DNA of 64,000 nt from Ferdinandcohnia salidurans (GCF_042680725.1 NZ_JBHUEK010000007.1:542472-606471), one strand, 5' to 3'. Counted from the stretch's first letter, positions 17,264-25,406 are shown. Notes: generated from the letters alone by a model not told the origin. Program-made: numbers and translations.

Positions 17264-17701
17264 TTAAATGTGATTTATCCCGAGACCAATTGTTTCATGT
17301 TCTAGTCCTTTAATTGGCGCACCAATTGTTCCGTAAAAAGCAACGGCTATCCATTCTCCCTCTTCCTCATTGGTATAAGGAGCACCTCGGACGATAGCAA
17401 ATCGTAGACCGACTGTTCGACTGATTTCACCTATTGCCGTTTGCCCTCTTGTCACACCTTCGATTCCTTCAATAATCGCATGATACAAGGCATGGGTTTC
17501 ACGATACTGTGACTCATGTATAAGGCCATGACGCTTCGCAGCTGTTTCTACAGCAGCAATTACCTTCTGCATGTTCATTGATCCGACTTTTCCTTGGCAG
17601 TAATTAACATCCTTCAATGTAAATGATAAAGTTTCCATCTCGTTTTCCGTTAATGTTGCTAAAAGTACAGCAATCTTTCCAATTGCTATTTTTTGAGTCA
17701 T
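17264..17701 (-). CDS. hutP: HutP, histidine-dependent RNA-binding antiterminator
   Basis: 145 residues, close to the B. subtilis protein. HutP binds UAG/NAG-repeat RNA with L-histidine and Mg2+ and prevents terminator formation in the hut mRNA. The diagnostic segments GVTRGQTAIGEISRTVGLRFAIVRGAPY and EGEWIAVAFYGTIGAPIKGLEHETIGLGINHI are nearly identical to the known family. No hutH, U, I, G or M gene is in the window; the following gene is a nucleotidyltransferase. So it is either an orphan copy or the hut genes were moved elsewhere. A sigma-A-like promoter precedes it. Confidence 0.9.
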   Translation of the reverse strand: MTQKIAIGKIAVLLATLTENEMETLSFTLKDVNYCQGKVGSMNMQKVIAAVETAAKRHGLIHESQYRETHALYHAIIEGIEGVTRGQTAIGEISRTVGLRFAIVRGAPYTNEEEGEWIAVAFYGTIGAPIKGLEHETIGLGINHI

Positions 17702-17753
17702 AACTAAAAACCTCTAATTTCTGAATTTTCTTGTTATCTAGTATCTTATTAAG

Positions 17754-17783
17754 ATTGTAAACTTGAGTTAAATCGATTGTCAA
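17754..17783 (-). promoter_or_regulatory. Sigma-A-type promoter of hutP
   Basis: On the minus strand TTGACA (complement of 17778-17783) and TACAAT (complement of 17754-17759) are separated by 18 bp. It lies about 53 bp upstream of the hutP start. The leader contains several NAG triplets, which HutP could in principle bind. Confidence 0.65.
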
Positions 17784-17853
17784 TGGATTTGGAAAATTTT
17801 AGTATAGTAGTATAGTAGTAATCTACCTTAATAAAGTATCGGGGAATGGGGAA

Positions 17854-17875
17854 AAACCCATTTGTAAATGGGTTT
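17854..17875 (-). terminator. Terminator of the MaoC-type gene pair
   Basis: Perfect 10-bp stem AAACCCATTT / AAATGGGTTT with a 2-base loop, and a U-run on the minus strand. It lies 34 bp past the stop of the second dehydratase gene. Confidence 0.8.
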
Positions 17876-17908
17876 ATTTGTATGTTTCAAAAAAGACTTT
17901 TCCTTTGA

Positions 17909-18277
17909 TTACGTGTTTGTCATGCTGATTGTATGAGCAACATCAAAAGTTAATACGTTTTCATTTATTTCTTTTAATGTAGCGTTTAACGTTATCACAT
18001 CGTTCAAAAACACCATGTTCCGAAAACGGATGGAATAGGTTTGAATAAAGCCTTGCTCATAAAAAGGTGTAAATAGTTTTGCTAGATTTCCCATTGTCCA
18101 CATACCATGCGCAATTACCCCTGGTAATCCAGCTTTATGTGCTTCATCATCTATGGTATGGATTGGATTGTAATCATTGGATGCACCAGAATATTTAATT
18201 AAGTCCATTCTAGAAACTGGCGGGAGTTGGAGATTTTGTAATGAATCACCGATTTGAATATTTAGTAACGAATTCAT
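17909..18277 (-). CDS. MaoC-like hydratase, catalytic subunit
   Basis: A 122-residue single hot-dog-fold protein with the hydratase-2 motif DYNPIHTID, in which Asp and His form the catalytic pair, followed by AGLPGVIAHGMWTM. It should hydrate or dehydrate an acyl-CoA or related thioester. It starts four bases before the end of the upstream FAS1-like gene (ATGA at 18274-18277), so the two are translationally coupled and probably form a heterodimer like mycobacterial HadAB/BC. The native substrate is unknown. Confidence 0.85.
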   Translation of the reverse strand: MNSLLNIQIGDSLQNLQLPPVSRMDLIKYSGASNDYNPIHTIDDEAHKAGLPGVIAHGMWTMGNLAKLFTPFYEQGFIQTYSIRFRNMVFLNDVITLNATLKEINENVLTFDVAHTISMTNT

Positions 18278-18723
18278 GCCAACATCTCCTTTCTAACCGC
18301 CTCCGTGATAATAACGACTAACTTAGATGAAAAAATGAGCCCGCCCTTTTCATCTTCTCCATTTTCACTAATTGTTAGAAACCCCATTGTTCCCGTAGAA
18401 CCTTTTTTCTCCACGTAGTTTTCGACCTTTGAATAGCAATATATCACTTCGCCAACACGTATTGGTCTTTCATACTTGAATATTTGTTCACCATGGATAA
18501 GGCCTTTTTCCGGTAAAACAAGTCCTTCAATACTTCCAAATTCTAATACTCTAGGAAATGTTGGTGGCGCAATATTCGCTTTATATCTGGAAGCCTTCCC
18601 ATACTCTTCATCAATGAAAATAGGATGAGCATCACCAATGGCCTTAGCAAAATTTTTGACCGCTCCTCTTTCAATCACATTTTTCACTTTTACTGATTGC
18701 ATACCGATAAAATCTTTTAGCAC
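18274..18723 (-). CDS. FAS1-like / MaoC N-terminal dehydratase domain protein
   Basis: 149 residues resembling the N-terminal hot-dog domain (MaoC_dehydrat_N) that partners a catalytic MaoC subunit: FAKAIGDAHPIFIDEEYGKASRYKANIAPPTFPRVL then GLIHGEQIFKYERPIRVGEVIYCYSKV. It lacks the D-x5-H catalytic pair, which its partner supplies. GTG start at 18723 follows AAAGGGGTG. It forms a two-gene operon with the catalytic subunit. Confidence 0.85.
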   Translation of the reverse strand: MLKDFIGMQSVKVKNVIERGAVKNFAKAIGDAHPIFIDEEYGKASRYKANIAPPTFPRVLEFGSIEGLVLPEKGLIHGEQIFKYERPIRVGEVIYCYSKVENYVEKKGSTGTMGFLTISENGEDEKGGLIFSSKLVVIITEAVRKEMLA

Positions 18724-18850
18724 CTACAACACCCCTTTAGACAATTGGAAAAGCGATTTGAGAAAAACAAATATTATTGCATTGTTTTTTCATCATTTAG
18801 CATATCTTCATTTTATTTTGAAAGTTTAGGTAATACAAGAGCTATTAATA

Positions 18851-18879
18851 AAGCCACACAGTATAAAACCGTGTGGCTT
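18851..18879 (-). terminator. Terminator of the aldo-keto reductase gene
   Basis: AAGCCACAC at 18851-18859 pairs with GTGTGGCTT at 18871-18879. The minus transcript continues into UUUAUUAAU. Confidence 0.8.
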
Positions 18880-18888
18880 TCTATTGAA

Positions 18889-19728
18889 TCACTCAAATCC
18901 AGTTGTCATTTCATCAGGGTGTGATCCGATTCGGTCATTCTTGTTGAGTGCGCTTATTTTTTCCATATCTTCATGGGTTAGTTCAAAATCAAAAACATCT
19001 GCATTTTCTTGAATGCGGTGCTCTTTTATTGATTTAGGAATGGTAACAACACCGTTTTGTAGGTCCCAGCGTAAAATGACCTGTGCTACTGACTTATTGT
19101 GTTTTTGACTGATTTCTACCAATGTTGGGTCGTTCAGTAATTCTCCTCGTTTGAGTGGAGACCAAGCTTCTAACTGAATACCTTCCTTTTTACAGAATTC
19201 ATGCAATTCTGTTTGTGTCAGATGTGGATGGTATTCAACTTGGTTTACCATTGGCGTAATCTCTGAATTTTTCATGAGATTGTCAAGATGATGAACTTGG
19301 AAATTGCTAACACCAATTGCACGTACGCGCCCTTCTTTATATAGCTTTTCTAGGGCATGCCATGTTTCGATATACTTGTCTTTTCCTGGCCAGTGAATTA
19401 AGTATAAGTCTAAGTAGTCTAGACCTAATTTTTGTAGGCTTGTTTCGTAAGCTTGTAGTGTAGATTCATAACCTTGGTCGCTGTTCCAAACTTTTGATGT
19501 AACAAATAAATCTTCTCTGTTAATGCCAGATTCGCGAATTGCTTGTCCAACACCTTCTTCATTTCTATAAACAGCAGCAGTGTCAATACTTTTATAACCA
19601 TGTTTGATTGCCCATTTGACAGAATCAATAACCTCTTGGCCTTCTTGTACCTTAAAAACCCCTAGGCCAAACCATGGCATTTTCACACCGTTATGTAATG
19701 TTGTTGTATCCTGAAGACTTTTAACCAT
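18889..19728 (-). CDS. Aldo/keto reductase, YvgN-type glyoxal reductase
   Basis: A 279-residue NADPH-dependent reductase of the AKR5 family, closely similar over its length to B. subtilis YvgN (methylglyoxal reductase). The sequence includes GVKMPWFGLGVFKVQEG, the tetrad region FGLGV...Y.SIDTAAVYRNEEGVGQ, LDLYLIHWPG (catalytic His) and QVEYHPHLTQ, ending with IPKSIKEHRIQENADVFDFEL. The ATG at 19728 is chosen for its AGGAGG site; the longer frame (19743) has none. Probably detoxifies methylglyoxal and other aldehydes. Confidence 0.92.
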   Translation of the reverse strand: MVKSLQDTTTLHNGVKMPWFGLGVFKVQEGQEVIDSVKWAIKHGYKSIDTAAVYRNEEGVGQAIRESGINREDLFVTSKVWNSDQGYESTLQAYETSLQKLGLDYLDLYLIHWPGKDKYIETWHALEKLYKEGRVRAIGVSNFQVHHLDNLMKNSEITPMVNQVEYHPHLTQTELHEFCKKEGIQLEAWSPLKRGELLNDPTLVEISQKHNKSVAQVILRWDLQNGVVTIPKSIKEHRIQENADVFDFELTHEDMEKISALNKNDRIGSHPDEMTTGFE

Positions 19729-19836
19729 AAAGCTCCTCCTCATTTCAAGAAAAATTTACCACTAACAGTTTCTCACACGATAAACGATTTTTCAAATGTG
19801 AAGGTTGTTAAAAATAGAAAAAATTGAAAGTCTGAC

Positions 19837-20043
19837 TTATTTTGGAATAAAGTATTTCGTTAGTTTTTGTGCAGATATGGTGGAGAAAACTAGAAGTAAT
19901 AAAGGTCCAAAAAATAGGAATGCGACATTATGAAGTCCGTGGACACTTAATGGCAAAATGCTTATTAGAAACTGTATACCCTTAAAGTAAATATAGAAAA
20001 AATTTACGAACAGAATACAAAATAAGAGTTTGCTTTTATTCAA
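19837..20043 (-). CDS. Small membrane protein, 68 aa
   Basis: Two strongly hydrophobic segments (LLFCILFVNFFYIYF and NVAFLFFGPLLLLVFSTI) flanked by lysines. TTG at 20043 follows AGGAGGGG by a suitable spacing. I do not recognise the family. It precedes no partner gene in the same operon; tatA lies immediately upstream with its own terminator. Confidence 0.55.
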   Translation of the reverse strand: MNKSKLLFCILFVNFFYIYFKGIQFLISILPLSVHGLHNVAFLFFGPLLLLVFSTISAQKLTKYFIPK

Positions 20044-20121
20044 AAAGTCCCCTCCTTACTCATTTTTCTATATTTTACCATGAACTATATATGGTGGGGA
20101 CTGTAATAGGCAAAATAAAAA

Positions 20122-20141
20122 AGAGAGGTGTATCCCTCTCT
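20122..20141 (-). terminator. Terminator of tatA
   Basis: AGAGAGG at 20122-20128 pairs with CCTCTCT at 20135-20141, with a U-rich tract on the minus strand. Confidence 0.75.
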
Positions 20142-20151
20142 CATTCGATAC

Positions 20152-20325
20152 TTATTTTGATTTTGATTCAACATCGTCATCATCAAGGATTCCCTTTGTT
20201 GCTTTTTTAAACTCGCGAAGTGTTGTTCCTGCTGCTTTTCCCAACTCAGGAAGCTTTTTAGGTCCGAATACAAGTAGTGCAAAAAAGATGATTAATATTA
20301 ATTCTCCGAAACCGAGGTTTCCCAT
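20152..20325 (-). CDS. tatA: Twin-arginine translocase TatA subunit
   Basis: 57 residues, the pore-forming subunit of the Tat protein-export system. It starts MGNLGFGELILIIFFALLVFG: a single N-terminal membrane helix followed by the conserved FGPKKLPELGKAAG hinge and amphipathic helix, then an acidic tail. ATG at 20325 is preferred: GGGTGG lies 7 bases before it, whereas the ATG at 20331 is too close to that site. No tatC gene is next to it, so it is a dispersed TatA copy. Very high identity to the family in the first 40 residues. Confidence 0.9.
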   Translation of the reverse strand: MGNLGFGELILIIFFALLVFGPKKLPELGKAAGTTLREFKKATKGILDDDDVESKSK

Positions 20326-20418
20326 ATTCATTCCACCCTAAAACGAAATGTATTGCACCCTTATTTTAGTCCTACTCCACACATTTTTCAATTAGAGTTT
20401 TTCAGGGACATTTTAATT

Positions 20419-21018
20419 TTATTTAAACCAACCTTTTTCTTTCGATTGGGTGATGGCTTCAATGCGATTTTTGACTTCGAGCTTATCCAAGATAGTAGAA
20501 ATATAATTTCGGACAGTACCTGTTTTAATTCTAAGTTCATCCGCAATCTCTTTTGTATTTTTACCGTCCGCCACAAGCTCTAGTACTTCTCGTTCACGCT
20601 CGGTTAATGGATTTTCGTCTGCATACAAATCATCCATTAATTCAGGAGCATAGACACGTTTTCCACTCATCACACTACGAATCGAATCTGCCAATTCATC
20701 ACTAGGACTATCTTTAAGGAGGTACCCTTTCACACCAGCCCTTAAAGCACGTTGGAAATATCCTGTACGAGCAAATGTTGTTAAAATAATAACCTTACAG
20801 TCTGTTTCTTTTAATTCTTCGGCAGCTTCAAGTCCAGTTTTAAGTGGCATTTCAATATCCATCATGCATATATCCGGCTTGAGCTCCTTTGCAAGTGTAA
20901 TCGCTTCTTGTCCATTATTGGCCATTCCAACAACTTCCATATCGTCCTCTAAGTTTAAAAGTGAACCAAGCGCTCCAAGGACCATTCGTTGATCTTCAGC
21001 AATTATGATTCGTATCAT
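20419..21018 (-). CDS. desR: DesR response regulator
   Basis: 199 residues, exactly the B. subtilis length. A receiver domain carries the phosphoacceptor Asp54 in ICMMDIEMP, the switch Thr and Lys in ILTTFARTG and YLLKDSP. A LuxR/NarL-type HTH occupies about 137-199 (NPLTEREREVLELVADGKNTKEIADELRIKTGTVRNYISTILDKL). DesR activates the desaturase gene when phosphorylated by DesK in the cold. It overlaps desK by 4 bp and is downstream of des, as in B. subtilis. Confidence 0.93.
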   Translation of the reverse strand: MIRIIIAEDQRMVLGALGSLLNLEDDMEVVGMANNGQEAITLAKELKPDICMMDIEMPLKTGLEAAEELKETDCKVIILTTFARTGYFQRALRAGVKGYLLKDSPSDELADSIRSVMSGKRVYAPELMDDLYADENPLTEREREVLELVADGKNTKEIADELRIKTGTVRNYISTILDKLEVKNRIEAITQSKEKGWFK

Positions 21019-22148
21019 AAAAGTCCCTCCACTTCGACCTGTTTTCGTACATTTGGAATTTTAATAATTAATGTTGTGCCATCATTTGACTGAATTTCTA
21101 AGCTGCCATTTACAAACTCTAAACGTTCTCTCATTCCTTGAAGTCCATGACCACCAACTACATCTTTATTAGGATTCGTACCAATCCCATTGTCTTCGAT
21201 CTTGACAGTGATTTCATCTTCAATCTGGATTATTTCAATTTTACAGTGGCTTGCTTTGCTATGTTTCACAATATTGTTGATGCCCTCTTTGATTAACATG
21301 CTGATGATATTTTCGTAAAATAGTGAAACATCTTTTAGTGAGTTGTCCTGTATATATTCAAATTCTATGCCCGCGGCACCTAATATTTGTTGAACTCGGA
21401 CAATTTCTTCCTTAATTCGGATACCACGCATTTGTGAGACCATTTTTCGAACTTCATTCAAAGCTGTTCGTGCTGTTTGTTGCACATCTTTTAATTCGTG
21501 ACGTGCTTTTTCCGGGTCTTTATGTATGAGTTTTCTAGCTAAATCACTTTTTAAACCAATCATCGAAAGCTTTTGACCCAATGTGTCATGAAGATCCCTT
21601 GCGATCCGTTGTCGTTCTTCTTGTTTGACTAGTTCCGCAATTCGTTTATTTGCATCCTCTAGTTGTTCCTCGAGCTTCTCTTGTTTCTTTTTGTTATAGA
21701 TATTAAATGGTAATAGAATTACGCTGATCCAAATAATAATAACGAATGGGATTTGGGTTAGAAATATCTCTTCTTGTAATACGAGATTGTAGTTTATTGA
21801 AAATGTGGTAGCCACAAGATGTATGATGTACAACGTTAAAAAGGCTACACGGTTCTTGATGTGTCCATTGTAATAGGCAATATAAAAAGCAAAATAAATA
21901 AATGCAAAGAGAATAGACATGGTTAATGAAATGCCAATTAGGATTGACGTCCATAGATAAACAGGCCATTTTCTCGAAATAAAGGCAAATCTTAGTGAAA
22001 TGAAAAAGATGACCGTTAGAATGATGCCGGTGATTATTTCCGCTGTCGATGACGATTGAAAGATAAAATAAAACGGCAGGATACTTATTACTGCCCAAAT
22101 ATATGGTGAGACTCCTGACCATTTTTGAAAAAGTGAGTATTTCTTCAT
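21015..22148 (-). CDS. desK: DesK thermosensor histidine kinase
   Basis: 377 residues. Five membrane helices form the N-terminal sensor (1-150), a coiled-coil linker follows (KKKQEKLEEQLEDANKRIAELVKQEERQ), and the HisKA_3 domain carries the phosphoacceptor His187 in ARDLHDTLGQ. The HATPase domain has NNIVKHS (N-box) and GIGTN / GHGLQGMRERL (G-boxes). DesK senses membrane thickness and phosphorylates DesR at low temperature. ATG at 22148 is chosen for GAGGGTAGG upstream; a longer start at 22163 is possible. It is separated from des by a terminator and a repeat element. Confidence 0.93.
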   Translation of the reverse strand: MKKYSLFQKWSGVSPYIWAVISILPFYFIFQSSSTAEIITGIILTVIFFISLRFAFISRKWPVYLWTSILIGISLTMSILFAFIYFAFYIAYYNGHIKNRVAFLTLYIIHLVATTFSINYNLVLQEEIFLTQIPFVIIIWISVILLPFNIYNKKKQEKLEEQLEDANKRIAELVKQEERQRIARDLHDTLGQKLSMIGLKSDLARKLIHKDPEKARHELKDVQQTARTALNEVRKMVSQMRGIRIKEEIVRVQQILGAAGIEFEYIQDNSLKDVSLFYENIISMLIKEGINNIVKHSKASHCKIEIIQIEDEITVKIEDNGIGTNPNKDVVGGHGLQGMRERLEFVNGSLEIQSNDGTTLIIKIPNVRKQVEVEGLL

Positions 22149-22198
22149 AGAACCTACCCTCATTTAGTTCAAGATTATTTTGTATCTTATCATAGCAT

Positions 22199-22315
22199 AA
22201 TCAAATGCGCCCATGGCGTATTTGAGCCCGATTTTTTTCGAGCAAGCTCGAAAAATTACATCTGAAAAATCGTGGCATCCGCCGGAGGCTTTAACTTTAT
22301 TCAGCCGGGTTTTTC
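22199..22315 (+). repeat. Dispersed intergenic repeat, copy 1
   Basis: About 115 bp between des and desK. It contains two hairpins: AAATGCGCC/GGCGTATTT and TTTTTCGAGC/GCTCGAAAAA. A second copy lies at 49095-49205 in opposite orientation, with about 85-90% identity over about 110 bp (same core words GCATCCGCCGGAGGCTTTAA and CGAGC). It is not coding in either copy. Confidence 0.75.
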
Positions 22316-22392
22316 CCACTGAATTGTTTAGATTTTAATAAATCATACTACAGCATAATGAAGTAGCATACTTGCTGAACAAAGTTAATAGG

Positions 22393-22420
22393 AAAACCCA
22401 GCTTATTTTTCTAAGCTGGG
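22393..22420 (-). terminator. Terminator overlapping the 3' end of des
   Basis: CCCAGCTTA at 22397-22405 pairs with TAAGCTGGG at 22412-22420; the des stop codon lies within the stem. A U-run follows on the minus strand. It may limit readthrough from des into desK/desR. Confidence 0.75.
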
Positions 22421-23440
22421 GATTTTTTTAATCTCTTTTTGTTCTGCAACCATTTCTTTAATTTTACCATAGCCAACAAACACTTTTTCATCTTCATCCC
22501 ACAAACGGAATTTAAGTGATTTTAGACTAGTTTTTAATGTGATGGTTGGGACCTTTTGAAGTGGTTCAGTTTGATTGTGAACCTCTTCTAGCTTGTAATT
22601 CGGTACTCGTGGGCTTAAATGATGCACATGGTGATACCCGATATTTCCTGTTATCCACTGTAATGGCTTTGGTAGCTTATAAAATGAGCTTCCTTCAACT
22701 GCAGCTTTTACATATTCCCAATTCTCATCTTCTTCAAAATAGGAATCCTCAAATGTATGCTGTACATAAAATAACCAAACACCAGCAATCCCTGAAACCA
22801 TAAAAATGGTTCCCTGAACGATTAAAAATGCCTGCCAACCAATTGTTAGACTTACTATTACAGCGAGTGAGACGATGCCTAAATTTGTAATATACGTGTT
22901 CCAACGTTCCTTCTTTTTCGCTTTTCTTCTGTTAAAACGGTTTTCAATTAGGAATACAAAGATAGGTCCTAAAATAAACATCACAAATGGATTTCGGTAA
23001 ACTCTGTAGGACAGACGCTTCCATGCTGATGCTTCTAAATACTCTTCAACCGTCATAACCCAAATGTCTCCGGTACCACGCTTATCAAGATTTGAGCTTG
23101 TTGCATGGTGGACAGAATGATCATGCCCCCATTTGCTATAAGGAAATAATGTTAATATCCCAGTAATTGTACCAACGATTTTATTTGCCGTTCGGTTTTT
23201 AAAGAAGGAGTGATGACAACAGTCATGGAAAATGATAAATAATCGGACAAGAAACCCCGCTGCAACTACGCCAATCACAAGTGTCAATAGATAAGAAATG
23301 TTTAATGAATAATAGGCAAGTACCCATAATCCAAGATAAGGAATTAAGGTATTGCAAAGCTGTAATACACTTGCCTTAAGGTTTGATTTTTCAAATGGTG
23401 CCACTTGTTTACGCAAGCTTCTTTGATCTAATTTGTTCAT
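22403..23440 (-). CDS. des: Membrane fatty acid desaturase (Des)
   Basis: A 345-residue acyl-lipid desaturase that introduces a double bond into existing phospholipid acyl chains at low temperature. Three histidine boxes are visible: HDCCHH, HSVHH and HHVHH, coordinating the di-iron centre; four to six membrane helices surround them. It is divergent to a guanylate-kinase-like gene and precedes desKR. The upstream region (23571-23618) holds repeats expected for DesR binding. Regulation by DesR/DesK is known for the family; here it is inferred from synteny. Confidence 0.95.
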   Translation of the reverse strand: MNKLDQRSLRKQVAPFEKSNLKASVLQLCNTLIPYLGLWVLAYYSLNISYLLTLVIGVVAAGFLVRLFIIFHDCCHHSFFKNRTANKIVGTITGILTLFPYSKWGHDHSVHHATSSNLDKRGTGDIWVMTVEEYLEASAWKRLSYRVYRNPFVMFILGPIFVFLIENRFNRRKAKKKERWNTYITNLGIVSLAVIVSLTIGWQAFLIVQGTIFMVSGIAGVWLFYVQHTFEDSYFEEDENWEYVKAAVEGSSFYKLPKPLQWITGNIGYHHVHHLSPRVPNYKLEEVHNQTEPLQKVPTITLKTSLKSLKFRLWDEDEKVFVGYGKIKEMVAEQKEIKKIPSLEK

Positions 23441-23570
23441 TTAATCCTATCCTTTCTAAATTCTCATTTCATATTTTAATCAGATTTTTAAATTTAATGA
23501 GGAAATTGCTGACAAATCGCCAACAGTTTTCTACATTTCCAATGTTACAAAAGAAAAAAGGTTTGCACTA

Positions 23571-23618
23571 GACATAGGTGTCATGTGAAATACATGATAA
23601 ATGTCATATACCATGTCC
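23571..23618 (-). promoter_or_regulatory. Candidate DesR operator upstream of des
   Basis: GTCATG/ATGAC-type words recur: GGTGTCATG, TACATGATAAATGTCAT and CCATGTCC within 48 bp. Together they form nested inverted repeats about 130-180 bp upstream of the des start, as expected for DesR boxes. Exact box boundaries are uncertain. Confidence 0.5.
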
Positions 23619-23747
23619 AAAAATTTAAAATACACAAAAAATTAACATTCTAATATGGGCTAAAATGCAATTTTTATGCTATACTTAAAAAACAGAATAT
23701 TTAAACTAATATTCATTCTAAAAGTTTCTTATAGAAGGAGGAAACCT

Positions 23748-24338
23748 ATGTACAGATTAAAAGACAAAGAGAGGATTTTCATTTATACTGGCCCAGATGG
23801 TTCTGGCAGAAAGACATTAGGAAAGATGGTTGCAACAGCATTTGATATGCAGACCGTTCCCTCATTCACAACTCGAAGCCCCCGCCCTTTTGAAAACAAC
23901 GGAGAAGATTACCACTTTGTAAGTAAAGAAACATTTCGCCAAATGATGCAGCAAAAAGAATTTCTTGAGAGTGTCGAAATTGATGGACACTTTTATGGAA
24001 TACGTGAAATTGATATTGTAAATATTTTTAAGAAGAATAAGGTAGTTTATTTAACGTTAAACGCTGAAGGTGCGGATGTTTTGAAGCAAATGTATGGAGA
24101 TAAAGCAGTTCGAATCTTTGTGTATGCTGATCGAGATACTGTACTAGAACGTCAGATGAAACGTGGGGATAGTCCAGAGGACATTGAGCGCCATATGAAG
24201 CATTATAATGAAACAATGGACTATAAGTCTGCTTGCGAGCATGTATATGAAAACTATGATCTACCTCAGGTCTCATATCAGATAAGTGAAATGATTGAAA
24301 CGTATTTAGATAGACAATTAATTGCGGATGATTATTAA
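23748..24338 (+). CDS. Guanylate-kinase-like protein with altered P-loop
   Basis: 196 residues with the guanylate kinase layout. GMP-binding residues are kept (FTTRSPRPFENNGEDYHFV, then EFLESVEIDGHFYGI). The P-loop reads GPDGSGRKT, so the invariant lysine of GxxGxGK is an arginine, with lysine one position later. The true Gmk has GPSGVGKGT. It is therefore a paralogue, perhaps with altered or lost ATP use, like an MAGUK-type guanylate-kinase domain. The ATG at 23748 has AGAAGGAGG 7 bases upstream. It stands alone between des and ppaC. Confidence 0.8.
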   Translation: MYRLKDKERIFIYTGPDGSGRKTLGKMVATAFDMQTVPSFTTRSPRPFENNGEDYHFVSKETFRQMMQQKEFLESVEIDGHFYGIREIDIVNIFKKNKVVYLTLNAEGADVLKQMYGDKAVRIFVYADRDTVLERQMKRGDSPEDIERHMKHYNETMDYKSACEHVYENYDLPQVSYQISEMIETYLDRQLIADDY

Positions 24339-24343
24339 AAAAT

Positions 24344-24379
24344 AAAGCCCTAAGAGGCACTAACCTCTATAGGGCTTTT
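24344..24379. terminator. Bidirectional terminator
   Basis: AAAGCCCTA at 24344-24352 pairs with TAGGGCTTT at 24370-24378, extended by AGAGG/CCTCT. T-runs occur on both strands, so it serves both the guanylate-kinase-like gene and ppaC. Confidence 0.85.
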
Positions 24380-24384
24380 AGATT

Positions 24385-25317
24385 TTATAGGTTATTGAAA
24401 CTCTCTGTAAGAACTGGAACAACTTGTTTCTTACGAGAAACAACACCTTTTAATTCTGCTGTTTTGTTATCAAGTGTAACATTAAATGCTTTTTCAACTG
24501 CTTCTGTTTTTGCACCCACTGCAAGCCCTACAGAATCATTGTTTAGAATGTCTGTAATCACGAGTAAGAATAAATCAAGTCCGTTATCATTAACTTGTTG
24601 ATTCATTACTTCTTCTAGCTCACTCTGTCTTGTAAGAACGTCTTGAGGGTCCACAACATTAACCTGTGCAATTTGAACTTTGTTACCATTCATTGAGAAC
24701 TCTTTAGAATCTAGAGAAACTAATTGTTCTGCCGTTTTGTCACTCACATTAGCACCAGCCTTTAACATTTCAAGACCGTAGCTATCAGCATCAACACCTG
24801 CAATCTCAGCTAATTCACGCGCAGCTTTTACATCTTCATCTGTACAAGTTGGTGATTTAAATAGGAGTGAATCCGAGATGATTGCAGAGAGCATTAAACC
24901 AGCAATTTCTTTTGTAATCTCAACATTATTTTCCTTGTATAGCTTATTAAGGATTGTAGCTGTACAACCAACAGGCTCAACGCGGAAATATAATGGATCG
25001 CTTGTTTCAAAATTTGCTACACGGTGATGGTCGATTACTTCTTTTATTTTTACATTCTCAAGTCCGTCGGCACTTTGTTGACGTTCATTGTGATCAACTA
25101 AAATAACGGATTGAACTTCATTTGCTACATTTTCTACTAAACGTGGTGCTTCTGCTTTAAAATAATCCAATGCATATTGAGTCTCACTGTTTATTTCACC
25201 TAAGCGAACTGGCTCAGCATCCAAACCAAGTTTGTTTTTTAATTCTGCATATGCGATCGCTGAACAAATTGTATCAGTGTCTGGGTTCTTATGACCAAAT
25301 ACAAGTACTTTTTCCAT
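24385..25317 (-). CDS. ppaC: Manganese-dependent inorganic pyrophosphatase
   Basis: 310 residues, a family II pyrophosphatase that hydrolyses PPi to phosphate and drives biosynthetic reactions. DHH-family motifs are present: GHKNPDTDT (His and two Asp Mn ligands), VDHNE, IDHHRVANF and SDSLLFKSPTCT. The C-terminal DHHA2 domain ends with SRKKQVVPVL, the Arg/Lys-rich substrate-binding motif. It is followed by a bidirectional terminator. Confidence 0.95.
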   Translation of the reverse strand: MEKVLVFGHKNPDTDTICSAIAYAELKNKLGLDAEPVRLGEINSETQYALDYFKAEAPRLVENVANEVQSVILVDHNERQQSADGLENVKIKEVIDHHRVANFETSDPLYFRVEPVGCTATILNKLYKENNVEITKEIAGLMLSAIISDSLLFKSPTCTDEDVKAARELAEIAGVDADSYGLEMLKAGANVSDKTAEQLVSLDSKEFSMNGNKVQIAQVNVVDPQDVLTRQSELEEVMNQQVNDNGLDLFLLVITDILNNDSVGLAVGAKTEAVEKAFNVTLDNKTAELKGVVSRKKQVVPVLTESFNNL

Positions 25318-25406
25318 TTATACATTACTCCTTATTGCTTAATATGTATGATGTACTCTCTCATTTTACACAAAGATTCGCAGAGATTAAACAATTTTGG
25401 ACATTT

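Noticed and set aside
16335..17701. Toxin-antitoxin pair formed by the nucleotidyltransferase and its neighbour
   Set aside because: The upstream neighbour is clearly HutP, not an HEPN or antitoxin protein, and a terminator separates the two genes.
17800..17822. TAG-rich tandem word (TAGTA repeats) next to hutP that looks like a HutP RNA target
   Set aside because: The TAG triplets are on the plus strand, whereas hutP and its leader are on the minus strand, and the segment lies upstream of the promoter. No plus-strand transcript is evident there.
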